A DNA stretch of 64,000 nucleotides from Acidovorax sp. 1608163. GTDB lineage: Bacteria > Pseudomonadota > Gammaproteobacteria > Burkholderiales > Burkholderiaceae_C. The notes under the pieces were generated by a model. It was not told the DNA's origin. It did not search any database and was given only the letters and a program-made list of their open reading frames with translations. Where the stretch lies: contig NZ_CP033069.1 in the NCBI RefSeq assembly GCF_003669015.1, positions 1,932,501-1,996,500 on the forward strand. The letters are read 5' to 3'. Below are positions 1 through 10,712 of the stretch, piece after piece. The position numbers and the translations under genes are program-made. The stretch's first letter is position 1; every line of letters starts with the position of its first letter.

Positions 1-2336
<2,336 letters not shown>

Positions 2337-2488
2337 TATAACTTTGATAGCCAACGCTCAAGCAGTCATGCTTGTGTGAAAAGCTCAAAGATTGTTATGC
2401 CAAGTTGACGCAGTCAAAACACATAAAATCTGATTCCAAACTCTATGAATTCGCCAGGCTGTTCCACGAACAGCCCAGCACCAAGTTA

Positions 2489-2604
2489 TGCCTGATGACC
2501 ATAGCAAGTTGGTACCACTCCTTCCCATCCCGAACAGGACAGTGAAACGACTTTGCGCCGATGATAGTGCGGGTTCCCGTGTGAAAGTAGGTCATCGTCA
2601 GGCT
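2489..2604 (+). rRNA. rrf: 5S ribosomal RNA
   Basis: This is a roughly 115-nt 5S gene about 150 bp after the 23S end. The 5' strand TGCCTGATGA pairs with the 3' strand TCGTCAGGC to form helix I. The core includes CCATCCCGAACAGGACAGTGAAA and CCGATGATAGTGCGGG-type 5S segments. It is co-transcribed with the 23S gene, and no tRNA gene is evident between 5S and tadA. Confidence 0.95.
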
Positions 2605-2619
2605 CTTATAGCCCCAATA

Positions 2620-2650
2620 CCCCCCAGTCCCAACGGATTGGGGGGTTTTG
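2620..2650 (+). terminator. rRNA operon terminator
   Basis: The stem CCCCCCAGTCC pairs with GGATTGGGGGG (one G-T pair) around the loop CAAC, followed by TTTTGCGTTTT. It lies directly after the 5S gene, as expected for the rho-independent end of the rRNA operon. Confidence 0.8.
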
Positions 2651-2694
2651 CGTTTTGTACTCAGATATTTTCTAGCCATTTGCTATTTATCTAA

Positions 2695-3945
2695 ATGACT
2701 GCTCCAAATTATTCGGATGAGTTTTGGATGAATATGGCGCTGCAGGAGGCAGAGTTAGCCGCCAGGGATGGAGAGATTCCCGTAGGTGCAGTTGTGGTCA
2801 AAGATGGTCAACTTATTGCGAAAGGGCGCAATGCTCCTGTAGCGCTAGGTGATCCAACAGCGCATGCCGAAGTGCTTGCATTGCGGGCTGCTGCACAAAT
2901 TTTGGGCAACTACCGTCTTGAGGGATGTACTTTGTATGTGACGCTTGAGCCGTGTGTCATGTGCTCTGGCGCTATTTTCAACGGACGTATCAGTAGAGTC
3001 GTTTTTGGTGCCACGGAGCCGAAAACGGGCGCTGCGGGCTCTGTGATTAATCTCTTTTCGCTGCCTGCTCTGAATCACCAAACCAAAATCTGTGGGGGTG
3101 TTCTGGCGGATCGCTGCAGCGCACTGCTTGTTGATTTTTTCACTAAGCGACGCCAGCAGGCTCGCGCAAAAGAGTCTCAGCGCCCCGTTTTGCGAGACGA
3201 TGCCCTCCGAACTCCGGATTCTGCATTTGCAGGGTTTGCCTCCTATCCCCCGCACGCCTCTGCTTATCTAAGCGATTTGCCCAGCTTATCTGGTTTACGT
3301 ATGCACTACGTTGACCAAGGGCCATCGGACGCCCCAATCACGTGGCTTTGTTTGCATTCCTCTCTGCGCTGGAGCTATGTTTTCAATGGATTGCTGTCCG
3401 CGTTATCGTCCTCGGTCCGCGTTGTTGCCCCCGATTTGATCGGATTTGGGCGCAGTGACAAGCCTAAAAAAGAATCGTTCCATCAGATTGAGCGCCACCA
3501 GCAGGTGTTGCTAGACTTCGTGGAACGATTACAGCTAAAGCGTTTGGTCCTTGTTTTAGACGGTTGGGATGAGGGAGTAGGACTCTTGCTCTGTGCAAAA
3601 ATTGTCTCTTATGTTGAAGGCATCCTTGTTTTTACTGACGGAATTGAGTACGGTCGCTCTCCTGAGTCGATGCTTATAAACGATGCCCCATTTCCTGATA
3701 GAGGGCATCGGGTTGCTCCTCGCGTATTTTTTAAGATACAGAAGGAAATTGAGAGTGAGCCATTTTTTAAGTCATCAAGGCCTCATTTTTTTAATGTAAA
3801 AAAAATTTTTTGCATTGGCGATAATTCTAACCTGAGTTTAAATTTTTTTCAAAAAAATATTTATTTTGAATCGTTCGAAAAAATAGATGAAGCTAGTTTT
3901 GGTAAATTTTTAATTAAGACGAAAAATTATTTCATTTCGCTTTAA
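2695..3945 (+). CDS. tadA: tRNA adenosine(34) deaminase TadA fused to an alpha/beta-hydrolase-like domain
   Basis: TadA deaminates A34 to inosine in the tRNA anticodon. Residues 1-150 form a complete deaminase domain, with zinc ligand and catalytic pair H57-A-E59 and the ligands C87 and C90 in PCVMC. Stand-alone TadA is about 150-170 aa, but this ORF runs to 416 aa. Residues about 190-410 resemble a haloalkane-dehalogenase-like alpha/beta hydrolase (LHSSLRWSY near 220, PDLIGFGRSDKP near 247). The usual HG motif is H221-S222, the nucleophile position before the conserved W291 is G290, and no catalytic GH motif is found near the C-terminus. Codons after about 3720 are AT-rich and rich in F, K and N, unlike the rest of the window. 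The deaminase is probably active and the hydrolase part degenerate. No clear Shine-Dalgarno sequence precedes the ATG. Confidence 0.88.
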   Translation: MTAPNYSDEFWMNMALQEAELAARDGEIPVGAVVVKDGQLIAKGRNAPVALGDPTAHAEVLALRAAAQILGNYRLEGCTLYVTLEPCVMCSGAIFNGRISRVVFGATEPKTGAAGSVINLFSLPALNHQTKICGGVLADRCSALLVDFFTKRRQQARAKESQRPVLRDDALRTPDSAFAGFASYPPHASAYLSDLPSLSGLRMHYVDQGPSDAPITWLCLHSSLRWSYVFNGLLSALSSSVRVVAPDLIGFGRSDKPKKESFHQIERHQQVLLDFVERLQLKRLVLVLDGWDEGVGLLLCAKIVSYVEGILVFTDGIEYGRSPESMLINDAPFPDRGHRVAPRVFFKIQKEIESEPFFKSSRPHFFNVKKIFCIGDNSNLSLNFFQKNIYFESFEKIDEASFGKFLIKTKNYFISL

Positions 3946-4000
3946 ATTTAATAATTCGGTATTTTAAAATAAACGGAGTAGATCTTTTGATCTAAATTTT

Positions 4001-4975
4001 GTGAAGCAAAATAGCCATAATCAACTGTGTTGTCATCATGATCATGGGCCGAAGCATATTTATATCTACTCCCCCGCTGGAGCCATTCGTGACAAGTTGG
4101 CTTTTAAGAGGGGGGTCGCTCGTCTGGAAGCTTTTGGTCACGAGGTAGAGATTGATCAAGATGCGCGTGCTGTGTACACCCGCTTTGCTGGAGATGACCA
4201 GACGCGCTTGGCTGCGATTCATAGGGCTGCAGCCAGTGGCGCAGACGTAGCCCTGATTACCCGTGGCGCTTATGGGCTGACTCGTTTGCTTTCAGAGATT
4301 GACTACAAGGCAGTGGGTAAAGCTATCGGCGCAGGCACAAAATTTGTCGGTCTCAGTGATTTCACCGCCTTTCAGTCGGCGGTGCTTGCGAAAACAGGTG
4401 ATGTGACGTGGGCTGGACCGTCTTTGATCACCGATTTCGGTGTGGAAGGAACTCCAGATGACATCATGGAGGCTTGCTTTGATGATCTGTTGACTGGCCA
4501 TGGCGAGGGGGCAGGGTGGCGTCTTCCTCGTGGAAAATCTTTGGCTGAAGTTGAATCAAGCGATTTTTATATCAAAAAAGCTACCCTTTGGGGTGGGAAC
4601 TTGGCGGTGCTGACTGGATTGATTGGAACGCCTTATTTCCCATCCATAAAGGGAGGGATCCTTTTCGTGGAAGATATTGGAGAGCATCCTTATCGGATTG
4701 AGCGTATGTTGACCCAGTTGCTGCATTCAGGCGTGCTTGCAAAGCAAAAGGCACTGGTGTTGGGGCAGTTCAATGGATACAAGCTTGCCCCTCATGACAA
4801 AGGCTTTAAATTTCAATCGGTAGTCGACTGGCTACGTACCAAAGTTTCTGTGCCTGTACTGACTAATTTGCCATTTGGTCATGTGCCAACCAAAGTGCTT
4901 TTACCTGTTGGTGCTAATGTTTCCTTGTCCGTTGAAGGGCGTGACGCCCTTTTGTATTGGGGCCACACCCACTAG
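4001..4975 (+). CDS. ldcA: LD-carboxypeptidase (muramoyltetrapeptide carboxypeptidase, S66 family)
   Basis: This cytoplasmic serine peptidase removes the terminal D-Ala from murein tetrapeptides during cell-wall recycling. The 324-aa product has the S66 landmarks: RGAYGLTRLL, the nucleophile region GLSDFTAFQSA, the Glu-containing FVEDIGEHPYRIERML, and the His-containing FGHVPTKVLLPVGA. The only usable start in this frame upstream of the conserved KHIYIYSPAGA block is the GTG at 4001; nearby ATGs at 4038 and 4044 are out of frame. ACGGAG lies 24 bases upstream, too far for a normal ribosome binding site, so the exact start is uncertain. The upstream region is unusually AT-rich, continuing the AT-rich end of tadA. 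Confidence 0.88.
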   Translation: MKQNSHNQLCCHHDHGPKHIYIYSPAGAIRDKLAFKRGVARLEAFGHEVEIDQDARAVYTRFAGDDQTRLAAIHRAAASGADVALITRGAYGLTRLLSEIDYKAVGKAIGAGTKFVGLSDFTAFQSAVLAKTGDVTWAGPSLITDFGVEGTPDDIMEACFDDLLTGHGEGAGWRLPRGKSLAEVESSDFYIKKATLWGGNLAVLTGLIGTPYFPSIKGGILFVEDIGEHPYRIERMLTQLLHSGVLAKQKALVLGQFNGYKLAPHDKGFKFQSVVDWLRTKVSVPVLTNLPFGHVPTKVLLPVGANVSLSVEGRDALLYWGHTH

Positions 4976-5199
4976 TTAAGGATGACCGTTGCTTTGCAAT
5001 TGTTTGCAATCTCATCTTCGCTTGCAAAGATCTCTCGCTTTGTTTTGGGCCCCGGGCCCTTGGGCTTTTTCTGAAGTACGCTTAGCCGTTTTGTGGTTTT
5101 CTAATCCCTGACTTTGCCGTTTCTAGCGGATGCGACCACTTCAGCCGACGGTCCATGTACTAAACTGGGCTGCATGACGATTTGTGTGAACCTGCGGCC

Positions 5200-6129
5200 A
5201 TGACCGTTTTGACAACGGTTGTGTTTGCCGATATCTCCGGCAGTGTGGCGCTGTACGAGACACTGGGTAACGAGCGCGCTGCCGCTGCGGTTGCCCAGTT
5301 GACTCAGTGGATCAGTGTTTCGATTCAATCCCATTCCGGCAGGGTGGTGAAAAAGCTGGGGGATGGTGTTCTGGGGGTATTCGGGGATGCGGCAGGCGCT
5401 GTTGCCGCGACTGCAGACATGCTCCAAGCCCACGAACAAAGGCTTGCACGTTGGCCTTACCCACTGCGGATGGATATTCGTGTCGGGGTGGCTACGGGTG
5501 AGATCGTCGAGGTCGACGGCGACTGTTATGGTGATGCGGTCAATGTGGCTGCCAGATTGTGCGAGCGCTCTGGACCAGGGGAGATTTGGGCAACAGAAAT
5601 GGCAGTGTTGCTGGCTGGCGCCGCACCTGCCGTTTGGTTTCGCAAACTCGGCATGATGGACATTCGCGGCAAAGCGGAACCCGCCATGCTTTACCAAGTC
5701 GAGTGGCGCCAAGACCAGGAGCCAGACTCGCTGACCATGCAGGCTGGGCTGGTCAGTCAGCTGTCCCCGGTGGATTCCATTTTGGGGTCCATACAGTTCA
5801 GCTGGCATGGTTTGGATGCCACTTTCGCTTCAAATGAAGCCCCTGTGCATATCGGTCGAGCCACCCATGCACAGTTGTGCATCAATGATTTGCGGGTTTC
5901 AAGGTTGCATGCACGCATTGACTGGCGCAACAGCGGCTTTTTGTTGACTGATTTGAGCAGCTTTGGTACCTGGGTGCGGTTTGATGGCAGTGACTCGCAT
6001 GTGCGACTTCGCCGTGATGCTTGCATCTTGCACGGCACGGGCGAAATATCCCTCGGCGTTTCATTTGCAGACCCCAAGGCCCCGACGGTGGCTTTCCACG
6101 TGGCTGGTAGCCGCATGCACCTGGGTTAG
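5200..6129 (+). CDS. Class III adenylate/guanylate cyclase with C-terminal FHA domain
   Basis: Residues 1-170 form a class III cyclase catalytic domain. FADISGS carries metal-binding D11, [11 protein letters not shown] carries D55, and [12 protein letters not shown] carries the Asn and Arg used in transition-state binding. Residues about 215-305 form a forkhead-associated domain, which binds phosphothreonine peptides ([29 protein letters not shown]). There are no membrane segments, so it should be cytosolic. The ATG at 5200 directly precedes the conserved [12 protein letters not shown]; a TTG at 5182 would add six residues. It may make cAMP or cGMP under control of a phosphorylated partner, but the partner is not visible. 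The 220 bp upstream of it hold no gene. Confidence 0.85.
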   Translation: MTVLTTVVFADISGSVALYETLGNERAAAAVAQLTQWISVSIQSHSGRVVKKLGDGVLGVFGDAAGAVAATADMLQAHEQRLARWPYPLRMDIRVGVATGEIVEVDGDCYGDAVNVAARLCERSGPGEIWATEMAVLLAGAAPAVWFRKLGMMDIRGKAEPAMLYQVEWRQDQEPDSLTMQAGLVSQLSPVDSILGSIQFSWHGLDATFASNEAPVHIGRATHAQLCINDLRVSRLHARIDWRNSGFLLTDLSSFGTWVRFDGSDSHVRLRRDACILHGTGEISLGVSFADPKAPTVAFHVAGSRMHLG

Positions 6130-6196
6130 GGCTGGCCCTGTTGCATGCCGCAACCCTGCTTCTCGTCGTGCCGTTTTATCTCCAAATCAGGTTTTT

Positions 6197-6739
6197 ATGA
6201 GCATCCACACTATTCTCAAAATGGGAGACCCGCGACTTCTGAAGATCGCAAGCCCTGTGTCCCAATTCGATACCGATGGGCTTCACCTGCTGGTACGTGA
6301 TTTGTGGGAGACGATGCGTTCCGTGAATGGAGCTGGGTTGGCTGCGCCTCAAATTGGTGTGGATCTTCAGGTCGTTGTTTTTGGCTCCGAGCAACGCAAT
6401 CCCCGTTATCCAGACAGGCCATTGGTTCCCCTCACCGTACTGGTGAATCCGGTGATCACGCCTGTTGGGGACGCCGAGGAAGAAGACTGGGAAGGCTGCC
6501 TATCGGTGCCTGGTTTGCGGGGCAAGGTTCCGCGTTGGCAGCGCGTACGCTACACAGGCTTTGATCCCTATGGTGATCCGATTGATCGAGAGGTGGAGGG
6601 ATTTCACGCCAGGGTGGTGCAGCACGAGTGCGATCACTTGTGGGGCAAGCTTTACCCGATGCGGGTGCGGGATTTCACCCAGTTTGGCTACACCGAAGTA
6701 CTTTTTCCCGAACTGGGCGCAGCAGACGCTGACGACTGA
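6197..6739 (+). CDS. def: Peptide deformylase
   Basis: This enzyme removes the formyl group from the N-terminal methionine of nascent proteins. All three metallo-deformylase motifs are intact in the 180-aa product: motif I GAGLAAPQ (residues 45-52), motif II EGCLS with metal ligand C101, and motif III QHECDH with H143, E144 and H147. The ATG at 6197 gives the usual [14 protein letters not shown] start; a longer reading would run back into the cyclase gene. It lies 67 bp after the cyclase stop on the same strand and converges with glnD. A functional partner, map, lies about 3 kb away. Confidence 0.96.
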   Translation: MSIHTILKMGDPRLLKIASPVSQFDTDGLHLLVRDLWETMRSVNGAGLAAPQIGVDLQVVVFGSEQRNPRYPDRPLVPLTVLVNPVITPVGDAEEEDWEGCLSVPGLRGKVPRWQRVRYTGFDPYGDPIDREVEGFHARVVQHECDHLWGKLYPMRVRDFTQFGYTEVLFPELGAADADD

Positions 6740-6773
6740 GGCATAGCACAGCCATCGCAAATGCGCGCTTCCA

Positions 6774-9365
6774 TCACTCGGACAGTGCTTGCAGCAACTC
6801 CGTCTCAATCTGGATTTGCCGTGCATTGTTTTGCAGCTCAGAGCCTTGTAGCAAGAAGGTGTCTTCCACCCGCTCGCCCAATGTGCTGACCTTGGCCAGT
6901 TGTACGCTGAGATGGTGTTGCGCCAGGATCCGGGCCACTAAGTAGAGCAAGCCAGCGCGGTCACTGGCAGAGATGCCCAAAAGCCAACGTTGGGCCTTCT
7001 CGTCAGGCTGCAGGGTGACACGTGGGGCGATTGGAAAGCTCTTGACCCTGCGGGACACCCGTTTGCGCGCGGGCTCAGGCAGTGGGCCTCCAGCCTCAAT
7101 CGTGCGCACGAGGTCACTCTCCACCATGTGCGTTAGCTCGCGGTAATGCCCGGCCTGCGACGACGCCACGACCTGAAACGAGTCCAGCGCGTACTGGTTG
7201 TTGGCTGTGTGCACCCTCGCATCCAGGATGCTGAAGCCTGCGCGGTCAAAGTAGCCGCAAATCCGGGCAAACAAGTCGGCTTGATCAGGCGCATAGACCA
7301 GCACCTGCAAGCCCTCGCCCGCCAGCGATTGGCGGGCCCGAACAACAGGCTTGGTTGTGCCAACGTGGCGGGACAGGTGGCGGGTGTGCCACGCAATGTC
7401 TGCGGCTTCGTGGCGCATGAAGTAGCTCACGTCCAGCGTGGCCCACAGTGCCTTGTGCGCTTCAAACGGCTGCGCGCTCAGGGCCAGTTGCACCAGCGCT
7501 TCCCGCTTGCGTGCCTCGATTTCTGCAGCCGCATCGGGCGCACGACCCCCCAGTGTCCTCAGAGTGGCGCGGTACAAATCCTCCAGCAACTTGCCCTTCC
7601 ACGCATTCCAGACCTTGGGGCTGGTGCCCCGGATGTCGGCCACGGTCAACAAGTACATTGCCGTCAGATAGCGCTCGTTGTGCACCCGTTTAGCAAAGGC
7701 AGCAATCACATCGGGGTCGCTCAGGTCCTGCTTTTGAGCGATGCGGCTCATCGTCAAATGCTCACTGACCAGAAACTCGATCAAGCGCGCATCTTCTTGC
7801 TCTACGCCGTGCTGTCGGCAAAAGCGCCGGACCTCCTGCGCACCAATCTGGGAATGGTCGCCACCGCGTCCCTTGCCGATGTCGTGGAAGAGCGCGGCCA
7901 CATAAAGAATCCACGGTTTGTCCCAGCCGCCCGCCAGCTGCGAGCAAAAGGGGTACTCATGGGCATGCTCAGCCATGAAGAAGCGGCGCATGTTGCGCAG
8001 CACCATCAGGATGTGCTGGTCCACGGTGTAGACATGGAACAGGTCATGCTGCATTTGCCCGACGATGCCGCGAAATGCCCAGAGGTAGCGTCCTAGCACC
8101 GAAGTCTGGTTCATCAGGCGCATGGCATGCGTGATGCCTGCAGGTTGCTGCAGGATGCGCATGAAGGCCTGGCGGTTGGCCGGGTCGCACCTGAACGCGG
8201 CGTCCATCACGCCGCGTGCGTTATAGAGCGCCCGCAGGGTGCGTGCAGACAGATTCTTCAGCCCCACCGTGGTTTGGTAGAGCAGAAAGGTCTCCAGGAT
8301 CGCATGGGGGTCGCGCTGGTAGAGATCGTCGCTGGCCACTTCAATCAGCCCAGCTTTTTCAAAAAAGCGGTCGTTGATGGGGCGGGGTTCATGCGCCGTA
8401 GGGTTCAGTCGCTCTTCAATGTTGAGCAGCAAAATCTGGCACAACTGGGAGACCGCCTTGGCCGCCCAGTAATAGCGGCGCATCAGGGTTTCGCTGGCGC
8501 GCATGGGCAGGCGTGACCCATCGGGGGCTTGCGAGCGGTAGCCAAACGACTCGGCCACAGCGGTCTGCAAATCGAAGACCAACCGGTCTTCATGCCGCCC
8601 TGAGGCCGCGTGCAGGCGGGCCCGAATCAGGCACAGCACGGCTTCGTTGCGCTCGATCTGACGCACCTCGAAGGCTGTGGCCATGCCGCTTTTGGCCAGT
8701 TCCTTCCAACTGCCCCCCAGACCTGCGGCCTTGGCCACCCACAAAATCAATTGCAGGTCACGCAGCCCCCCTGGGGACTCTTTGCAGTTTGGCTCCAGGG
8801 AGTAGGGCGTGTTTTCGTACTTGGTGTGGCGCTGGCGCATCTCCAGGGTTTTGGCCACCAAAAACGCCTGTGGGTCCATCTGTGCTTGGTACTGTTGCTG
8901 AAACTGGGCAAACAGGACCCGGTCTCCGCAAATCAGGCGAGACTCCAGCAAAGAGGTTTGCACCGTGACATCGGCGGCGCTTTCTGCCAGGCACTCGGCA
9001 ATGGTGCGAACGCTCGATCCGATCTCCAGGCCTGCGTCCCAGCAACTGCCGATGAACCCTTCAATGCGGGCGCTCAGCGGGCTGTCGGCTTGTGGGGTAG
9101 CGCCCTCCGGCAGCAGCAGCAAAACATCGACGTCGGAATAGGGAAACAGCTGTGCTCGCCCGTAGCCCCCCACCGCAACGAGGGCACAGCCTGCAGGAAA
9201 ATCCGCACGCAGCCAGAGCGACTGCAGCAGATCATCCGTGAACGAAGATAGCTTGCGCAGTGCCGCATGGATGCCTCGTGTGGAGGCTACGGTAGCCGCC
9301 ATGGCGTCAAGGACGCTGGCTTTGTTGCTGCGGTAGTTGGCACGCAGGGCCTGAATGTCGGTCAT
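6774..9365 (-). CDS. glnD: [Protein-PII] uridylyltransferase / uridylyl-removing enzyme
   Basis: GlnD is the cytoplasmic nitrogen sensor that uridylylates PII when glutamine is low and de-uridylylates it when glutamine is high. The 863-aa length is normal. The nucleotidyltransferase motif [16 protein letters not shown] (about residues 66-81, D78 and D80) is intact. The HD hydrolase motif [13 protein letters not shown] lies near the middle, and two glutamine-sensing ACT domains occupy roughly residues 690-863. The ATG at 9365 gives the typical MTDIQALR start. The open frame extends 46 codons further upstream, but those codons belong to a repeat element and look untranslated. It converges with def. 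Confidence 0.96.
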   Translation of the reverse strand: MTDIQALRANYRSNKASVLDAMAATVASTRGIHAALRKLSSFTDDLLQSLWLRADFPAGCALVAVGGYGRAQLFPYSDVDVLLLLPEGATPQADSPLSARIEGFIGSCWDAGLEIGSSVRTIAECLAESAADVTVQTSLLESRLICGDRVLFAQFQQQYQAQMDPQAFLVAKTLEMRQRHTKYENTPYSLEPNCKESPGGLRDLQLILWVAKAAGLGGSWKELAKSGMATAFEVRQIERNEAVLCLIRARLHAASGRHEDRLVFDLQTAVAESFGYRSQAPDGSRLPMRASETLMRRYYWAAKAVSQLCQILLLNIEERLNPTAHEPRPINDRFFEKAGLIEVASDDLYQRDPHAILETFLLYQTTVGLKNLSARTLRALYNARGVMDAAFRCDPANRQAFMRILQQPAGITHAMRLMNQTSVLGRYLWAFRGIVGQMQHDLFHVYTVDQHILMVLRNMRRFFMAEHAHEYPFCSQLAGGWDKPWILYVAALFHDIGKGRGGDHSQIGAQEVRRFCRQHGVEQEDARLIEFLVSEHLTMSRIAQKQDLSDPDVIAAFAKRVHNERYLTAMYLLTVADIRGTSPKVWNAWKGKLLEDLYRATLRTLGGRAPDAAAEIEARKREALVQLALSAQPFEAHKALWATLDVSYFMRHEAADIAWHTRHLSRHVGTTKPVVRARQSLAGEGLQVLVYAPDQADLFARICGYFDRAGFSILDARVHTANNQYALDSFQVVASSQAGHYRELTHMVESDLVRTIEAGGPLPEPARKRVSRRVKSFPIAPRVTLQPDEKAQRWLLGISASDRAGLLYLVARILAQHHLSVQLAKVSTLGERVEDTFLLQGSELQNNARQIQIETELLQALSE

Positions 9366-9409
9366 GAAAATTGGAAGGGGGTGGCAGTAGAGTCTAGTGC
9401 GCCACCCTA

Positions 9410-9680
9410 AGAACCTGTTCAAAGTCTTTTTGGAGATTGCATTGGAGTGCAATCGGGATGAGTGGATGCCTCGGATGCGCCGCATGGGCTCGTGCCCATG
9501 CAAGCAGCCGGGGCGTCCAATCGCCCGATTTCACTCCAACCCTTCGGGCAAGTGGCTTGCCGGGCGGTCTGCGTTGTTGCAACGCTTGCCAATAGCACGG
9601 GCTATTGGCGGCGCGCTGCGCCTAGCAGCCCATCCCGGCCAGACACTTGTGCAACTCCAAAAAGACTTTGAACAGGTTCT
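9410..9680. repeat. 271-bp palindromic MITE-like element, copy 1
   Basis: The outer ends are perfect 26-bp inverted repeats, beginning AGAACCTGTTCAAAGTC on the left and ending GACTTTGAACAGGTTCT on the right. Inside are nested inverted repeats: TTGGAGTGCAATCGGG against CCCGATTTCACTCCAA (one mismatch), GCATGGGC/GCCCATGC, and CCAATAGC/GCTATTGG. There is no transposase ORF. It fills most of the 395-bp gap between glnD and map. A second copy in opposite orientation lies at 20594-20865. Confidence 0.9.
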
Positions 9681-9760
9681 AACGAGGGGTTGCGCAACTT
9701 GAGCCATTTTCAGGCACCCACCCCAAGCAAGAGTCATGCAGGCCCGGCTGGGCCGGGTGC

Positions 9761-10576
9761 TCAGGTGCGGGTTGCCGTCACAAACGCGGGCAGGGTGGGT
9801 GAGCCTGCCGACAGCGTCATGACTTCATAACCAGTTTCGGTGACCAGCACCGTGTGCTCCCACTGGGCCGACAGGCTGTGGTCTTTCGTCACAATGGTCC
9901 AGCCGTCGTTGCCATGGTTTTTAACGTCGCGCTTGCCCGCGTTGATCATGGGCTCAATCGTGAAGACCATGCCGGGCTGCAGTTCTTCCAATGTGCCGGG
10001 TTTTCCGTAGTGCAGCACCTGGGGTTCTTCGTGGAACTTCTGGCCAATGCCGTGGCCGCAGAACTCGCGGACGATCGAGAAGCCCTGGCCTTCGGCAAAT
10101 TTCTGGATGGCATGCCCAATGTCGCCCAAACGTGCGCCGGGCTTGACTTGCAAAATGCCGTGCCACATGGCGTCAAAGGTGATGGCCGACAGACGCTTGG
10201 CTGCAATGGAGCAGTCGCCAATCAGGTACATGCGGCTGTTGTCGCCGTACCAGCCGTCTTTGGTGATCACGGTCACGTCCACATTCACGATGTCGCCTTT
10301 TTTCAGTGGCTTGTCGTTAGGAATGCCGTGGCACACCACGTGGTTGACCGAGGTGCACAGCGAAGCGGGGTAGGGTGGGTAGCCAGGGGGCTGGTAGCCC
10401 ACAGTGGCCGAGATGGTGCCCTGCTGGGCCATGCATTCGGCGCCCAGGCGGTCGATCTCTTTGGTGGTGATGCCGGGCTTGATGTGGGGGGCGATGTAGT
10501 CCAGCACTTCCGAAGCCAGGCGGCAAGCCAGCCGCATGCCCTCAATGTCTTCGGCGCTTTTGATGGTGATGCTCAT
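9761..10576 (-). CDS. map: Type I methionine aminopeptidase
   Basis: This enzyme removes the initiator methionine after deformylation. The 271-aa product has the five metal ligands of the family at D100, D112, H175, E208 and E240, in [27 protein letters not shown] and QWEHT. One extra residue (T105) sits between the two Asp ligands compared with E. coli. The ATG at 10576 gives [15 protein letters not shown], the normal start; longer readings enter the divergent purL promoter region. It is transcribed divergently from purL across 136 bp. Confidence 0.96.
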   Translation of the reverse strand: MSITIKSAEDIEGMRLACRLASEVLDYIAPHIKPGITTKEIDRLGAECMAQQGTISATVGYQPPGYPPYPASLCTSVNHVVCHGIPNDKPLKKGDIVNVDVTVITKDGWYGDNSRMYLIGDCSIAAKRLSAITFDAMWHGILQVKPGARLGDIGHAIQKFAEGQGFSIVREFCGHGIGQKFHEEPQVLHYGKPGTLEELQPGMVFTIEPMINAGKRDVKNHGNDGWTIVTKDHSLSAQWEHTVLVTETGYEVMTLSAGSPTLPAFVTATRT

Positions 10577-10712
10577 GGGGCAATTATCCCATTGGGGCCC
10601 GCGTGGCGCAGGGTGGGGGCACATGCCCGGTAAAATGGCGGGCTTCACGGCTGCTGCACCCGGCAGGCCCGTGATCCATTTGACCCCCCTCACACCCCAA
10701 CAGGCCGCTACC

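Noticed and set aside
5044..5072. GGGCCCCGGGCCC followed by TTGGGCTTTTT after ldcA, as a terminator
   Set aside because: The palindrome cannot form a stem of useful length with a normal loop next to the T-run; possible but not supported.
9366..9503. N-terminal extension of GlnD reading into the 271-bp repeat
   Set aside because: The extra codons are repeat DNA, and MTDIQALR at 9365 matches the normal GlnD start.
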